DNA of 64,000 nt from Pterobdella sp. o SKG-2022 (GCA_964035795.1 OZ038322.1:24572359-24636358), one strand, 5' to 3'; shown: positions 28,201-41,888, numbered from the stretch's first letter. Made by a program: numbers and translations. The notes: generated by a model from the letters alone, not told the origin.

Positions 28201-31200
28201 CAGTTCAGGTGTAAAGAAGGCATTATTTTTGGCTCGAGTTTGCCATGCTCCGTGAGTGTTGATAAGGACTCGAGCAACATGAGCTGTGAATGGAGTGGAC
28301 GAGAAGAAAACAACACTTGCTGTACTGTCTGCAAAGGTGCCATGTTATGGAGTTTTGAGGATGTTGTTGTTGTTTTTATTGTTGAGCAATGCAGAGTGTT
28401 GTTTTGTTTTTTGAAATTATAGTTTGATCAAAGACTTCCACATCATTCATGAAACCAAAAAATTAAGCGCACCAAACTGAACACCGAAGGATGTGTGGGG
28501 GATGACTTAACATTCCACCTGAATGGGGCTTCCTGGAAACCTTCTCCGTGCACAGAGTGCATCTGCCAACGAGGACAGAAGTATGACGTTTTTGCTTTCT
28601 TCCTTACTTGTCTCGTTACTCATTTTATTAACATCTTCGTTACTTCTTTAAATACTTCCCTCATTAATGATTTTGTTGGTACTTTTGTATTCACCGTTTT
28701 TTTATAGGTACTGTTTGTTAGCTCATAAGCATTAGTTGGTTTATTTTTAAATGTACTAATTATTTATTTTTTCCTTTTACTAGTTGTTACTATCATTGCT
28801 CATCAGTTAATCATAAAGATGCATCCGATATTATTATTTCCTATAATAATATTTATCAAACTATTGAATCAGAGTCCCATTTTTATTATGTTAATTTGTT
28901 ATTTTCACCATTTCAACACCAATTGGCTTATTTAAAGGTATTGCCAAGCAGCCATCTGCCAAAGTGAGTGTGCCAACCCTGTGGCTGTTCCCGGGTCCTG
29001 TTGTCCAGTCTGCATGCACAGTTAGTTTTTATACCTCCGTTGCCATCTCTTTTTTATTTTATTAGCATTACTTGGCGTGATTTTCATAACTTTTATGTTG
29101 TATCTAAATACCATTACATACACCTTTGCCATCCTCATTACATTACACCTCGTCCTGCCCACTACATTTTATTAGTACCATAATGTAATTTTTTTAAGGA
29201 TAGATTAACGTTAATGAAAACTAATGTATTTAATGAACTAGAAGATTTTTTGAAATAATATCAAAATCTTCGCATTTAATATGTAAACTTAAACCCATTT
29301 GTGAATGAAGTTGAGGCGGGAATGTTGGTGGAAAACAGGTCTGTGTTTCTGCAAAGTATTCCAAAAATTCAAGCATCGTTTTTAAGTCATTGAATTGTAG
29401 AGTTTAATTTTGTAATGTCCAAGATTTTTAACTTTCAATTTTCATAATGAATCTTTGTTTTTTGGAAGATTATTTCTTTCTGGAAAATGACTGACAAGTT
29501 TTAACAATTATGATTATTCTTAGTTATTAAATGAGCTTTAATTTTGTTCAGATTTAGTTAATGACTTTTTATACATGGTCAAATCCAGAGTGTTTTACAA
29601 ATCTTTATAAGATCTCTTGCAACTTCAAGTTCTCTATGCCACTTCTTGTGTGCATTCAGTTCTGTGATCAATTTGTTTAGTCTCCAGTGGGGTTTCCCCT
29701 TTTATTGTGTTTTAGCTTATATGAACGGTTAGAAACTTGAAGTCTACGCAGGATATTAGATTTAGTGCTATTCGAACCTTTTAATTATGTTATATTATGT
29801 TGTTGTCGAGGATATTCACAACAAATCCCATGACTCTACTTGTATACTGCACCATTTGTACAATTATTGGGATGGATTTTTGCAGTCATGTTCCATTTGC
29901 ATATAGATTTGATTCATTGAAAATGAGGTTTCTATGAATGTAATCCCCAAAACAAGCTCTCATGGGAAGGTTTGCTTTAAAAAAAACTTAGTCTTTTCGA
30001 AAAACTGAAATAATATATTTGATATAGAAGATTTTAATTTTTCGGTATTTTAACTTATCATGAGATTTTCAATTAATTAGTTACATTTCTTCCTTGAAGT
30101 TAACTTTTCATACTTCAATTGTAAAGTTACTTTATCATTGTAAATATTTATCAAGTGAGAGCATGAAGGGTAAATATGATGAAGATGAATAGTATTGCAG
30201 GCACCATCAATCAATAGAGCCCACAAGGGTACCCTTTGCAATCCTACCAGTTTTAAGTGGTCTTCAGTGCTGATGATGATTGTTATTGTTGAGCAACGAG
30301 TGAAAGCGAGTTAGTGTAGTAGCGGTTGGGGTTGTGAAATGTTTGAGAGTTCAGACATCGATTTCCACTTATCGCATATCATCAGAGTCAGTTTAGGGTT
30401 TAATGCCATTGTGTCGAGAAAAGCTGTTTCAGCAGGTGGCCGATGTATACGAGGACATTTGTAGATGACACGCTCAGCGGTCTCATCACCTAGGCCACAT
30501 TTCCGACAGATGGTATCAACTGCTCTGTTGATTTTTGCCAACCAATATTTGAGTTTCGGAAGGTGACCAGATCGAAGGCGGCCTAAAGTCACTTGATCTC
30601 TTCTTCCCAGTTGGCTTTCTTCTTCTCTGTTGACCTTCGATCTGCTACCAACATAGATCCGCTGAGTGCGTTCATGCGACGCCGGCCCGCCCCTCGTTGC
30701 TCTGCGTATCATCATTTGGGCTGATGATGATCACAGGCAGAAATTTCAGATTTTTGTGCAGTATATATTTATCATGGAAATCTAAATAAATAGTATTTAA
30801 AATACTATACTAAATTAAAGCTTATAAATCTTTAATAAATTTTATTTTTAAATAAATCAAATATAAATTATTCGAGTGTTATTGAAACAAAGCTTAAATC
30901 AAAATGCACATACAGTTGAATACTTTATGTTACAAAAATCAGGCAATATGTAAACAAGGCGAAGTTGAAATGGTTCTTTTTAAGCTTCACACCTGCCTGC
31001 TTCCTTCTTGAGCATAATCAAACAATTATTTTGAGTGCATCTTCAAATATTTAATGCATAAATAGCAAATAACCAGCTTATTGTGCAGAGTGAGAATGCT
31101 TATCGCAAGTAGTCATCTGACTTACAAATTACCTTTCAAGTGCTAATTTCATCTTTTGCAATGTTTCAAAGCTTGATACTGAGAGCTTCATAAATTTTCT

Positions 31201-34200
31201 GTTTTTGAGCTTTTTTAAAATTATTTTTAGCGGATTTAATTTAAAATTTTTTATTAACAATTATCAAATTCTAAAAAGTTTGAGTAAAATTTAAAAATTC
31301 AAATTTTAAAAACTCCAATAAAAAATGTATGAAGCTCTTTTATTGGACGTGGATACGTTCGCGTTTCAAGCATACAAAGAACTGTGAATAGGTCTTGAAC
31401 TTCTCAAAAAAGGTGAAAGACCTTGAAAGCTTGCCTAGATTATCTCCAAACATTAAACTAATTGAGAAATAACTTAATTACCAGAACATCAAAACAGCTT
31501 TCAAAAATAATGAAGTTCTCCAAATTTTTCTATCGTGCTTGAATAAATTTTTGAAAACCAACCAAAATTGTTCATCTAATTAAAATCATACTTCACAAAT
31601 CTATATATACATGAAAGAATCAAGGATGAGAAAAGCTTGCCTGCACTAATTATAAAAGCAGTCCCAGGTGCTGAGAGGCTTTGAAACTTTGCAATCTATT
31701 GGAAAAGTTGCTTTATTCATTTTCCCATGTAACTAAACATCGGGGTTAAAAAAATTTTTGTAGCTGGATGATAGTTTTTGTATGGTATAAAAACTGAAAG
31801 GAAATGCTCCTAGTGCTAATGGTTATTTCCAGAAATGAGAAGAAAAAAAGTGAAACAGATAAAAACGCATTTTACTTGAAAATCAATAGATAAAATAATT
31901 TAAAAGTTGAGATAACTAATTACCAGTCTTTAAGAAAAAAATGGATGTTTGAAAAGATAACAATTCACAAAAAAAATTTAAAAAATCTACAACGCTAGTG
32001 AAGTTTGAAAGGTTTTGTTTCATAGCACGTCTTAAAAATTATTTTAAATGCATCATTATCGAAAGTATTCCACGTATGCCACTAATGTGGCGCTTGATAA
32101 TTAATTCTCGAACATTTTTCAAAATAGTGGAGCGGAAATAGACCTTGTTTTATTTTAATACTGTTTTTAAAGCACCAATTGATTTTGCCTTCACAGATGA
32201 CACATTTACCACAATGAATGAGGCATGTGAGGGCTTGAAAGGATGCGACCTGATTTGTTTCCATGGTTACAAGATGGATGAAAAGGGTTGTCCTGTTTGT
32301 GAATGCAACCCCGATACCTCTAAAGACCTCACGCCACCAGGTCACTTCTGTTCAGAATGATCCGATGCTCTGTTGTTAAATTATTGAAACATTTGATGTT
32401 TTGTAACTAATCGAATTTCATTTATATTAAATTTCCAGTTATACAAAGTTATTTAATGAGCGTTTTTTTTATTCCCATTGAAAACTTGCACATGAAGATG
32501 AAAGCATATATAATTGCAGAAGGTTGTGATTTGCAGTGTAGCACGGGCTATGTAAAGGACGCTGGCACTGGCAAGAAGAAATGCTTATGTCGAGTGAAAA
32601 TCATTGACAAGCACAAAGGCGGAAATCTTTTGAAAAGCCTACAAAATCAAAATGTTAATTTTTCTGACACCAACACAAAAGAGGGTATCAGGAAATGCCC
32701 CAGTTTGAAGTCATGTGATCTGGACTGCCCCTATGGCTATAGGAAAGATTTGGAAGGGTGTGCCACATGCCACTGTAACCGTTGTCCTCTCTTCGAATGC
32801 CACAAACGTTGTCAAAATGGCTATCAAACCAACAACGATAATTGCTTCATATGCAAATGTCTGCCTTCAGGACCCTTCCCTGGACTGCCCGAACCTACCT
32901 TATTACCTACCCCATCTCCCATGCCTCTCCTTCCTCAACATGAGAGCATCTTGGACGGAGTTTTGATGGCCAGGCATTGCGTCTCAGCCAACGAACGTCG
33001 AATGGAGCATGGGCAGGCTTGGTGGGACGGGTGTAGGAGGTGTTTTTGTCATCAGGGATATGAAATGTGTGAGTTGGTTATTTGCCCTCCCGTGCAGTGC
33101 TCTTCCCCGCTAGTGTTGCCCAACCAGTGCTGTCCGACTTGCCCTGGTTGGTCTTTTAGTATTGTATGACAAGATTTATCATTGTTTCTATTCCAAACAC
33201 CAGATTGTCTTTAAATGTTTTATTTAAGTGATCAATGGTTAATGATAATAATTTTTCAAAAATAAATCAAAATTAGCGTACTAATTTAGAGTTGGAGATT
33301 TAGCAGTGAGAGTATATGAGAAACAAATATTCAAACAAAAAAAAGTTCGTCTAATCAAAAAGTTTTGTAATGAAAAAATATCACCCACAAATGGCGTTCT
33401 CCACAGAACCTTAAATATCTTACGAAGCACCATCAACAAAAAGTTTCAAACATTTCCTTCATTTTGGGGTTTTCCAATTTAAGACGAAAAGAATTCAAAT
33501 ACTTTTAGTTTCAACGAAACCCCGGCTTAAGATCATCATATAATGAGCCATTTTTTATGAGTTAATGATGATATGAAAAGTGGCGATGACATAAGTGACC
33601 TCAAGGCCTGACTCTCTCATGTGAGCTGTCCTATTAGCACGATTCGAAGGTCAAATTTCATTAACACGTCCATAAATTTGCCATAATTGTTTCCATTCTA
33701 ACCAATATGTTGCGTTATTTTATGATACAATTCTTTTGATTTTGATGAAGGTTTCATAAGGAAATATTCAAAAAACCTTCACATGTTTATGTTTTGAGTT
33801 TTAGAAACTGACGGATTTTTTTTGAACTTGTGGAAATCATTAAGTGAGATCATGAAGTTTCCTTGATTGAAAATTTTCTTCCCCATCCATCATCGATCCA
33901 CATTTTGAAAACTACATTCCAGAGTTGGCAAAAAAAAAACAAATATTAACATGATTACTATGTTGATGACGCCTAAAGAAACTTCAAACATTGTTCAATT
34001 AGAGCTTAATCTTTCATTCTTTTGAGAATACTTTTATGAGAGAAATATTTCAAAATAAAATATGTATTTAAAGATTTGAAAAAAATTTGTTGGAATAAAA
34101 ATTTGATGGTATTTTTTAGAGAACTTATTCATAAAAATCTTTTGGCTTGGGAAATTACAGTTTTCAGTGTGAGAATTTAGCATTAGCTTTCATAAGTATT

Positions 34201-36962
34201 TAATCACTTTTAGATTCTGAATTATTTCCAATGAGAAATTCATTGATATCTTTACACTGGTTGCAATTAAAAGAGAGTTTTAACCGAAAATTTTAGCGTA
34301 AAACTCCAAAACTTCTCAATTTATAGATTCACAATTGATCTTAAAACTGGACGCTTATTCAAATCATGTAAGCATGAACTTCAAGATTTCAAATTCATCA
34401 ACTCAGACATTCAAACCTCCCTGGAGTGCTTATCACACAAGCACAAATTACCATTTGAAAGCTCTTGAAGCCCAATAATTTTGCAACCAAATTGCATTGA
34501 TGGTCGATTAAGTTTGTTATACAGTTTAACTTAAGACATGTTGCACAACCAGGAAAAAAGGCGCCTCCCATGATAGCAAAGTCTGGCATGTGCTTGTTTG
34601 GAGAAGGCAGGATCTACGTTGAGGGAGAAACCTGGTCGTTGGACAAATGCACTTTTTGCCTCTGTCACCGAGGTACTGGGAGACTTTCAAGAATCAGAAC
34701 ATATTTACATGAATAACAATTATGAATATAATAAAGTGAAATTCAAAGTTATTCTTGATGTTTTCCAATAAAACTAAAAGTTTGATAAAAAAATTCAAAA
34801 AGCAGCTTTGTAAAAGATTTTAAAAAGTTTTACATCAAAATTATATCTGTCTTAGACTTGGCTTAAACTTTTTAATATATATGCACATTAAAACCCCCAC
34901 GACGCAGGAATGCCTTTGTGCACCAATGAAATTTGCGCCCCCCTCTTGTGCCACCAACCCATTCTTCTGCCACACAGCTGCTGTCCTATTTGTCCTCGTT
35001 AGAATCCACTTTTGTAATGCCAGTTTATACGGCACCAAACTCGAACGTTTTTTAAATATTTGCAAATGTTTTGTGTGGTATGTTTAATTGAAGAACAAAG
35101 TTACAATACCTATTCAAAGTTTCTGAATATTTCCTTCATAAGAGCTCGTAAAAAATATATATAAACAACTTTTATTTTTAATAAATTTTCCAACAGACAG
35201 TTTAGATTACTTGAACAAAGGCATCCAGCCATCAAATGGCTCCCATCTATACAGCAGTCAACTGCCTTCAACCTTCAGTGACCACGGTAACAAATCTTGC
35301 ATCTCTCCCAAGACAGGAGTTGAATCCAAGCATGGCGATGTTTGGAGAGTTTCAGCTTGTCAGAGTTGTTATTGCAATGACGGAGTTATTTACTGCTTTT
35401 CACAAACTTGCCCCATACTCAGCTGCCAACGAACTGTTCTGAAGAAAGGCCACTGCTGCTCCTCGTGTCTCGGTAATCGATTCGTTTAGTGCAGATCAGT
35501 TATGCCAATTATCTATTTAAAATAATTTGATTGAGGTGAATATTTGAAATATTTTCTAACATAATTAAAATAACTTGGAACAAAAATTTGTGCTTGATCC
35601 CTTCAAGACGTCAGTGTGCACTACTGCATTTACAACGATGAAACATATGACAACCGAGAGTCTTGGATGGTGGATGACTTCACGACTTGTGCTTGCATGG
35701 ATGGTCATGTGATGTGCACAATGTCTTTGTGCCCCAACAACAATTGCAATAACCCCGTTCAAAACCCTGGTATGTGTTGTCCTACCTGCTCAGGTAAACG
35801 TTCGATTTTGTGTTCTCTCATGTTTAACGATTCATTGTTTGCTTTGGCTAAATATTGGATTATTTTCACAGGTAACTCAAAAAAAAATTGCTCTAATGCT
35901 AAGTCTAAAAAAAGTGATTAAGATTTATTTTTGATAAAATTTTAAAGAAATATAACTTATGAAAACATGGAAACATAGAAAACAGAAATTAACATTTATT
36001 TTTCCACTTATGAATTTTAATGTCTAACATAAATATTCAACAAAAAACACTATTTTTGAATTGAACTTCACTCTTCGTGCTCTCATAAGATTTGTTATAC
36101 TTCAGAGACAAGCCAACACCTGAACATAAGTCTCATCACTATCCTAATTGCCATCATCGCTTTCCTCGCCATTGCTATTGTTGTTCTGCTCATCATGTTA
36201 CTGTGGTTAAGACCTCGTTTGAGGCGATCTTCAAGTCTTCTACCCAACTCTTTCTTATGCTGTGACAAACATGGCAGAGACCATGTTCCCCTTAACGATG
36301 AAAAGTCTCTCTCTTCTTCTATCTTGAACTCTGTTTCGGCTAACGTCCATCCCCACGCTCATAACCAGTTGAACCAACACCTCGTCAACCAGAATCACCC
36401 TATAAAATACCACGCATCCAACCAGACCACACCAAAGCTCGGGGCTCGGGCATCAATAGATGGCGGTTTTGACGTGCCTTCACTCACAGCTGCCATCTCG
36501 TCTGTCACCACAGCTTCACTGGCTTCATCTTCCTCATCTGCCGCAAAAAAGCGTTTGTCATTTTTAGACGGATGCAGTGGAAGTGATGAAAAAGCAATTT
36601 CTAATGAAACACCAGTAAAGGACCTTACAAAAGCATTGAATAATATTGAAACTTCAAACCTTACACCTCCTCTTCCTCCAAGAAGACCTCATAGCTTCCG
36701 AACCACACACAGTGCTCCGTACACACAAGCAGTCTCAGACAGCCTCAAAGACAGTGAAGATGATGATGACGATAAAGAAGATGATGAAATGCTTCCCCCA
36801 CCTCTTCCACCTAACCATCCCGACGATATAAAAAAGAAGGAAAAAGAAAAATTGAGAAATAGTTGGCCCAGCGGGATAATGGAGCAATCGAGCAATCTTC
36901 TGGGCCACCATGGCGATGACAACCGTTACAATGATAAATATAAAATGAATGGCAACAAGTGA
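10293..36962 (+). CDS. CRIM1: CRIM1 orthologue (cysteine-rich motor neuron 1 protein), complete
   Basis: Fourteen exons: 10293-10629, 16601-17110, 20812-20932, 23207-23337, 28121-28336, 28490-28580, 28938-29020, 32197-32340, 32520-33146, 34553-34672, 34908-34997, 35197-35472, 35608-35793, 36106-36962; 1262 aa. Order: signal peptide (1-30); IGFBP domain (42-111, core CRCCSQCA); two CRIM-type repeats (113-366); VWC1 (about 370-438) and VWC2 (439-496); antistasin-like repeats (about 505-650, e.g. CDLDCPYGYRKDLEGC); four VWC modules (about 665-977, each ending CCPTC or similar); membrane helix (984-1012, starting NISLITILIA); cytoplasmic tail of 250 aa. This is the module order of vertebrate CRIM1 (about 1036 aa), a type I membrane protein that binds BMP/TGF-beta ligands and modulates their delivery. 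Almost all introns are phase 1. Odd points: low-complexity insertions in exon 2, and a tail much longer than in vertebrates, with PPLPPRRP and PPPLPPNHP motifs plus an acidic run. ATG at 10293 was chosen because a hydrophobic leader follows. Confidence 0.94.
10630..16600 (+). other. CRIM1 intron 1
   Basis: About 6 kb of AT-rich sequence. I see no exon, mobile-element coding remnant or tandem repeat that I can support. Short open frames here are chance. Confidence 0.5.
17111..20811 (+). other. CRIM1 intron 2
   Basis: AT-rich intron. The only recognisable element is a SINE-like fragment at 18961-19019. The open frame at 20281-20556 has no family resemblance or splice support. Confidence 0.5.
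18961..19019 (-). mobile_element. SINE tail fragment (probable)
   Basis: Carries AAGCGCTTTTGATACATG and GCGCTATGTAAATG, the paired GCGC motifs typical of the 3' half of the SINE family seen at 61174-61351. It is diverged and short, so the assignment is tentative. Confidence 0.4.
20933..23206 (+). other. CRIM1 intron 3
   Basis: AT-rich intron with a CT-rich patch around 22390-22920. Open frames in this patch (22275-22571, 22593-22784) are low-complexity Ser/Phe-rich and not supported as genes. Confidence 0.45.
23338..28120 (+). other. CRIM1 intron 4, holding a 45-bp minisatellite
   Basis: The minisatellite at 23478-23805 is the only structured element I can support. The remainder is unremarkable AT-rich sequence. 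Confidence 0.5.
23478..23805. repeat. 45-bp minisatellite, 7 full copies plus a partial one
   Basis: The unit starts ATTTATAAATACTGTATCAA and repeats every 45 bases from 23478 to 23792, then breaks after ATTTATAAATACT. All seven units look identical by eye. Each carries an inverted repeat, TGTATCAA-ctt-TTGATACA. Because 45 is a multiple of three, open frames run through it on both strands; these are artefacts of periodicity, not genes. Confidence 0.95.
29021..32196 (+). other. CRIM1 intron 7, holding a LINE fragment
   Basis: Contains a reverse-strand retrotransposon coding remnant (30311-30715), clearly GC-richer than the flanks. The remainder is AT-rich with no supportable feature. Confidence 0.5.
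30180..30730 (-). mobile_element. Non-LTR retrotransposon 3' fragment in CRIM1 intron 7
   Basis: A minus-strand frame at 30311-30715 reads LGRLRSGHLPKLKYWL followed by CRKCGLGDETAERVIYKCP. This 'R-L-R-x-G-H ... C-x2-C-x-(4-8)-H/E-x-(4)-C' arrangement is the typical C-terminal end of LINE reverse-transcriptase polyproteins. No reverse-transcriptase catalytic block is present, so it is a short, dead, 5'-truncated copy. Exact ends are uncertain; I chose them from the drop in GC content. Confidence 0.75.
33147..34552 (+). other. CRIM1 intron 9
   Basis: AT-rich intron of 1.4 kb without any feature I can support. Confidence 0.5.
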
Positions 36963-39386
36963 TGAAGTTCTTAATAAGAAAGTGCGTGTTTGAGTGTTTA
37001 TATGACTTTCAAAGTAAGATCCTTGCTATAAGGTAATCTCATTTCGGTTTTTGAAATATCCTCATTGAAACCACAGTAATTGCTATAAATAACTAATTAT
37101 GAAATACATATCTAAGTTAACTTTAAGCTTTAAATATATTTAACTATTAGAAACGAATGAAATAATTTTTTCGGTTAGTAACCATAAATAATGTGAAGCT
37201 CTTCGATACTTGTTCGGTTTTTATACAACCTAGTTATTTCAACTCTAAATATATATTTTGCCATCAATCAAATTTTGTGAATATTCTTTTTCCAAAAATA
37301 TTTTTCAATTATCTTTTGATGTAACTTAACATAAGTGCCTATAGGTTTATTAATGAATGAAGCTTTTTGATTGGCTGAGAAATAATTCTAAAGTTTCTAA
37401 AATGTTCGTCTCACGATTTTTTACTTGTGAGACAATATTCCTCTATCTATACCTGTTTCTAATGCAAAAAAACTTGGTCAAGACAAACCCCGCTTAAACC
37501 TGTAGAAGCTAAACTGGCTGAGACATTCTGAATTGGCCATCCACATAAGCTGCATATCTGATCGACTAAGGGCATTCAAGTTTGCAGTTAGCTGGGTTGT
37601 ATAGACCACAAGTCCCAAGATTTTTGAAAGATTTTGGTTTTCTGTAACCGAAACGACTTTCTGTATCTGTCTATTTACTGGCACATTAACTGTGAAATTT
37701 TAATTTTCCAATTTATCTGTCTTTCCATGAGATAATCTGGAATTTTGGCAAAAGTTTCTAGAAACTCCTTCAGCTCCACTGCGGTACGCCAAGCTGCTCG
37801 CTGGTACCTTCGTTGCATTATCGCTCGAGTGAAATAAAAAACTTTGACAAGCAAACTATTATTTCATCAAGTTACTGATAACTTCTCAACAAATCGAAAA
37901 GCTTGGTGCATTGATAAAGCTATAAGAGTTATGTTAAGTTGCTTCATGTGGCAAGATGCTTTCATCATGCTAATGAATATTTTCATTTTTTACAAAATTT
38001 CTAAAACGTCCATTCATGATTTATATAAAAAACTGATTTTTCTGTAAAAAAAACTATTTTGATTTTGTCACTGTTTGTCGCAATGAAGGATTTCTGTGAA
38101 CATAGTAGTATTTTGATTTCCACCATGCTCGTAAATACACCATTGTTGATGTATATATTCTTTTAAAAATTAAAAATTATATTTGATATATTTCCACATA
38201 TAAGACGACATGTGTTTCGAAAGACCTTGGAAACCTCGATGACACAATAAATTGTTGAAATTTGCTAACGACTCTGCGAGTTTTTCTAGTTTATAGGTTG
38301 TTTTATCGACATATTAAACATCAGAAAAAATCGATAATATATTAAGTGATAGTGATCATCATTATTGGATAAATAAATGTGAAATAATAAAAACTTATTT
38401 TTAAATTAATTTATTAATTTTCTAAATTAATTGAATTAATTAATAAAAAAGTGGAAATAATTTGCTGGGAGTTGAAAAGTAAAAAATAAGAGTGCCTGTG
38501 AAGTTTTTGCAAGGGATTAATTAACAGATGAAATCAATAACATATGCTAGATTTGCAAAAATAAATTTCTGAAATCATTAGAATCTCAAAAGAATTCCAA
38601 GTTTTTTGAACTAAAATTATGCAAATTGTTTTCAAAAAGGTTCCAAGAGCTTTTCAAAATTATATAAGTAACGTAATACATATTTCGAATTCCTTTTAAT
38701 GAGACAACTTCAGTATTGAAGTTATTTTTCAATAATATCCTGAACAAAAATGAACATTTCATCAATATTATCAATCATTGAAGTATTAGCACATGATAAA
38801 AATAACATAACACATCGGTTCATAACTTCATTAGTACCCTTCCATCCCATTAGCAAAGCCATCGCACTCCTCTCCAAAGAATATGCAACTCTGAAATAGA
38901 TATAGCGACCTTACAATTTGATTGGTCAAATATTGTAGGCTACTGTGATGTGGACTTGTATGCCTGCAAGGTTCGTCGTATATTCGCTTTTATGGGGCTC
39001 TGTAAAGTAAACTCCAACTGAAGCTGTAGGATGGGATGGTTGTGAGATGCTTAGGAAGCGATAATGTAATGCAATTGTTTCCTAATGAGCGATATTAATT
39101 GTAGGATGTTATCGGAAGAGCGCACCATTAAATCATCGAGGTTCTCATTTGCATTTGGTACATTGAGTAGAATAACTTTTTGAAATTTTGAAACAATGTT
39201 GAATGGTGTCATATAATGCTTACAACTGCTCCCTGGTTCCAAGTTGAATGAAGCACTCAAATAGAAAATAATATTGAAGATATATCGAGAGTTTTGATTA
39301 AGAATGTTTATATTAGTCGAGAAAAGTGAAGCTGCAAATCTAGGTTGAAGTCATTTTGTACTGTCGATTCATTCTAGTTTTCCTTA

Positions 39387-39412
39387 AAGCTTCGTGGAAT
39401 AAAAAAAACTCC
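39387..39412. repeat. Half copy of the foldback element
   Basis: AAGCTTCGTGGAATAAAA followed by AACTCC matches the right arm of the element at 7216-7300. The left arm is not present nearby. Confidence 0.5.
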
Positions 39413-41059
39413 GAAAAGAATTAATATTGAATATTTATGCATGTTGTTATTTTTTATTGTAAGAAATTTTTGCTAAATTGATGTCAAAGTTTGACTTTAA
39501 TAGTTTTCCCGATCGATATATTGATTTTCAAAATTTATAAATGCTTTTCAATTTTTTCATCTGTTCACATTTTTATTTCTTACAATTTAAATGCACGTAA
39601 ACTTTTTTGACAGAGTTTTTTTGAAAAATGTTATAATATTCAAGGCTTTTATATTTATTTTTACATGGTTTCTTGACGAACATACAAACTGAAAACAGCA
39701 TGAACGTAAATCGATCAAACCTCTTTCTTCACACGCACCCAAAAAATAAATGCCAGTGTTTGTTATGACAGAATTGATTGAAACCATTTAAGTCGTCCTT
39801 GAGGGAATAAAACAGCCTTCATAAGAAAATACCATAAATATTCAAAACGAATCAAAATGTTTACAAATGATTACTTAATATACCGAAGGTGTTTTGATGG
39901 CTTTGTTTTTATGTAAAATAATTTTGCATTTTTTGTAAAAACAAAATTTATTATATTTGACATAAGGTTCACACCATGCACTGTTTTGAGATATTTGTTC
40001 GTTAAATATACTTTCTCGTAATTCACCACAGTTTACAAACTTTGGTCGAAAACTGTTCGAAATCTTTTAGTTTTATTTCAAATTTTTTGAAAATTAGAAG
40101 ATAAAAAAACCATTTTTTAATGTTTCATTTCCTTTTAAAGCAAGCAGTCTTTGAACGAAAAATAAATTATTTGAACATTTGTTTATTTTTCTTTAATAAT
40201 ATTTGAAACAGATCTAAAACAATTGACTTCATAGGCTGATTTAAATTTATTCAAAAGATACCAAGTGACATAGTGTTTTAGAGAGGGATAAGGATTTCTG
40301 CTGCCAAAGTTACCCAACTGAACATAGCATCTCTGAGCTTCAGTAACTTGAATTCATATACCTCATTCATCGTTAAATAATTTATGCCCAATTTATAGTT
40401 ATCAATGTTTTCTAAAAATGTTGAAAATCTTGCCGATGAATGCTTTCAGATTCACAACTAAAGAATTTTATCGATTTTAAGTTTAGCGTCTGAAATTTCC
40501 TACATGAAATATGTGATCTGAATTTCAAGTTTCAAATAGAGACCGACAAAACAATCAAGTCTGTAAACTTACTTCGGTCTGCCACTAAACTTCAAAAACT
40601 GCCGAATGGGTCGTACTATTTTAAATTTACATATAGAGAATTAATTATCAGCGTTGAGGCGAGAAAGCGTGACAGACTTCCATAGAAGAAAGTTTTCTCA
40701 ATGACAGGTATGCCTTTAAGGGGCTTAACAAAGTGCTTTAAATATACTCAATTGGTAAGCATCACATGGGCTTAAAAAAATACGTGTTCCTCTCGTTACA
40801 TTTGAAAAATTAAATTGCTTGTATGACTTCTATTCTTAGTAACCGACGAGATTGCTTCATGACATGACTCAATTCCTTGGCGTACGTACCCACTGTGAGA
40901 CTGCTACCTATTCAGCATACAAACCTAAAGAGCTTTTTTTTTCAGTAATCATTTGTGCTCACTTATATTACTTTTTCAAAATAATTATTTGCCAGTGAAG
41001 CCTACACCGACTTTTCACCAGTATAGGTTCTTGAAAAAGGTTTTGTATTAGTAAAGAGA

Positions 41060-41199
41060 AAATCTTCAAACCAACACTTGATGCCAGATGATGGAAATCT
41101 TCAGAACAACATTTAATGCCAGATGATGGAAATCTTCAGACCAACACTTGATGCCAGATGATGGAAATCTTCAGACCAACACTTGATGCCAGATGATGG
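41060..41199. repeat. 35-bp tandem repeat, 4 copies
   Basis: The unit AAATCTTCAGACCAACACTT.. (35 bases, ending GCCAGATGATGG) repeats four times. The third and fourth copies look identical; the first and second carry a few substitutions. Non-coding as far as I can tell. Confidence 0.9.
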
Positions 41200-41882
41200 A
41201 AATAGGATTTGTTGCTACACGGAAAAACATGCAGGATTTTTCAATTACTCGGGGTGTTTAATACTCCAAAAAACATTAGTAGTACATTGAAGACTGGCAG
41301 CTCACAACGGGGTAAGCCCATGAGCTTCAAAGGCTAGTTTATTCCTAATGGCTTACACCTTTTTTGAGTCTAAAACTGAATTCATGCCATTTTCTTATAA
41401 TTTAAGCACATTGAACACGACATTTTAGGGTCAGTTTTTGCCGTAGGTTTAACACTTTTACTTCACATTGAACATCCTATTACACGCTAATTAATTCAAC
41501 GCGCTAAGATTTAAACTAACATAAGCTCAACTTATACAACCTCGATTTATAATTACTCTTTTTATTTAAATTTCTATAGCGCCGTTTGTTTAAAATAATG
41601 CTTGAAGGCATTAAAACTCTAAGATAACTAGTGTCACACATTCGGTCTTCTGGACGAGTTTTGAGGAAGGCATTTACTCCAAAAGCTTTCTACTTTTTCA
41701 CTGATTAAATTTTATTCTTTGATAATAAAAATGACGAAAGTTTATTCTTCATTGAGAAAGTAGAAATTTTGATTTTGAGAGAATATACTAACACACCAAA
41801 AATCAATTTACAGGGTAATTTACACTCAGTGACCAATATCATTAAGTTTAATGAGCTAAACATTGTATTTCTAAGACATGCG

Positions 41883-41888
41883 TTTATT
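41883..41888 (-). terminator. Candidate poly(A) signal of the acidic Cys-rich gene
   Basis: Minus-strand AATAAA about 140 bases beyond the TAA stop at 42027-42029. Confidence 0.45.

Noticed and set aside
32715..32966. Plus-strand frame of 83 aa inside CRIM1 exon 9
   Set aside because: Shifted shadow of the antistasin-repeat coding frame.
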